From Candidatus Zixiibacteriota bacterium (GTDB lineage: Bacteria; Zixibacteria; MSB-5A5; GN15; FEB-12), in the NCBI GenBank assembly GCA_020351995.1, contig CP070674.1:2473314-2526212 (forward strand): a DNA stretch of 52,899 nucleotides. Direction: 5' to 3'. Every line of letters starts with the position of its first letter. Within the stretch, counting starts at the first letter, position 1. The position numbers and the translations under genes are program-made. Under the pieces are notes generated by a model. The model worked only from the letters and a program-made list of their open reading frames with translations, ran no database searches and was not told the origin of the DNA. Shown here piece after piece: positions 52,327 to 52,899 of the stretch.

Positions 52327-52899
52327 CTATTGTGACCCCTTGGTTCGACCGCTGACGGGAAACTTCTCCTTAGCCATTTTAAATAGGTAATAATGTTGAT
52401 TCCCTTGTAACACCTTCAGACGGAGCCCCGCTTGTTCGCACAACTCAGAAAGAAAATCTCTGCTCATATGAATCCAGTCGAATCTTGACCCTACTTGCTG
52501 CTTCCAGAATGGTCTTAATTGAACCTCTACAAATTTCCTCCCCGTCACGTTTCTTCCTATGGCTAAGATCTGACCGTCCTTATTCAATAAGCTTGACAGT
52601 TTCTTCAGTAGTTTCTTTGTCTTATTAACCGTGCCGCCAATTCCAAGGTTATTTCCAAGAAAGGTGATTGTGTCATACTTTCTTGTTGTAGGGAAAGTGA
52701 AAATGTCGGCCACTTTGCACGCTTTACAGCCATTCGTCTTGGCGACATCGATGACCGTTGGGGATATATCAATACCAAGTACCCGTCCGCGTTTAGCCAT
52801 AAGTGGGATATAATTACCGGTTCCGCAGCCAACGTCCAGGATGTCACCATAGGCTGACGATATCAATCTCCTCTCAAGTTTTGAAAGCTGACTTGGCTT
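52327..52899 (-). CDS. SAM-dependent methyltransferase (5' truncated by the window end)
   Basis: The open frame continues to the last base of the window, with 11 further in-frame codons upstream of the first possible TTG, so the N-terminus is missing. The class I SAM-binding motif DVGCGTGNYIPLMAKRG is followed by GIDISPTVIDVAK and by DTITFLGNNLGIGG in the motif-IV position. About 190 residues are present. The acceptor is unknown. It is the upstream gene of the MBL hydrolase. Confidence 0.85.
   Translation of the reverse strand, partial: KPSQLSKLERRLISSAYGDILDVGCGTGNYIPLMAKRGRVLGIDISPTVIDVAKTNGCKACKVADIFTFPTTRKYDTITFLGNNLGIGGTVNKTKKLLKKLSSLLNKDGQILAIGRNVTGRKFVEVQLRPFWKQQVGSRFDWIHMSRDFLSELCEQAGLRLKVLQGNQHYYLFKMAKEKFPVSGRTKGSQ

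Overview
The window looks like bacterial chromosome from a free-living anaerobe with roughly 50-55 % GC. Coding density is high, starts include ATG, GTG and TTG, and genes overlap in ATGA/GTGA style within operons. I see no rRNA, tRNA, CRISPR array, insertion sequence or phage gene. The accessory proteins include a Ser/Thr kinase fused to TolB-like and TPR domains, secreted ankyrin-repeat proteins and exported peptidases. That mixture suggests an uncultivated lineage (FCB-like, for example Zixibacteria, or deltaproteobacterial-like) rather than a betaproteobacterium such as Thauera or Azoarcus. This placement is inference only.

Region 1 (1-4185) holds the end of a DUF364-type protein and a minus-strand three-gene molybdenum hydroxylase operon (FAD, 2Fe-2S and molybdopterin subunits). 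Region 2 (4332-12395) is a TetR-controlled operon. It encodes an Azoarcus-type ATP-dependent class I benzoyl-CoA reductase (bzdNOPQ order), a 2[4Fe-4S] ferredoxin, a large NAD(P)H:ferredoxin oxidoreductase-like flavoprotein and a small unknown protein. Region 3 (12431-16061) is a tight molybdenum cofactor operon (mog/moaB, moaA, moaC, MOSC, moeA).

Region 4 (16267-29361) is a same-strand run of CoA-ester genes. It holds a thiolase, an inverted 3-hydroxyacyl-CoA dehydrogenase/crotonase fusion, a lone 2-hydroxyacyl-CoA-dehydratase-family protein with its own ATPase activator, an ADP-forming acyl-CoA synthetase, a sodium:solute symporter and a ketopantoate-reductase-like protein. It ends with the three upper-pathway enzymes after benzoyl-CoA reduction: 6-hydroxycyclohexenecarbonyl-CoA dehydrogenase, oxocyclohexenecarbonyl-CoA hydrolase and dienoyl-CoA hydratase. 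Region 5 (29457-35479) has a minus-strand SDR/thiolase/DUF35 operon, a divergent plus-strand mocA-xdhC-yqeB operon for maturing molybdenum hydroxylases, and an acyl-CoA dehydrogenase.

These parts fit one metabolic island. Benzoyl-CoA is reduced by BzdNOPQ with ferredoxin electrons, then hydrated (Dch), oxidised (Had) and ring-opened (Oah) to 3-hydroxypimelyl-CoA. That product is degraded by the thiolase, dehydrogenase and hydratase functions. A molybdenum hydroxylase, probably acting on an aromatic or CoA-linked substrate, and its complete cofactor supply sit in the same 35 kb. No benzoate-CoA ligase or obvious glutaryl-CoA dehydrogenase is visible.

Region 6 (36059-52899) is unrelated. It holds the kinase-TPR protein, a small beta-rich protein, a predicted envelope protein, a secreted M3 peptidase, two secreted ankyrin proteins (one fused to a PD40-like propeller, one to a metallo-beta-lactamase domain), a HEIYH putative metalloprotease, a lipoprotein, an M50-like membrane protein, an MFS transporter, an MBL hydrolase and the start-truncated end of a methyltransferase.
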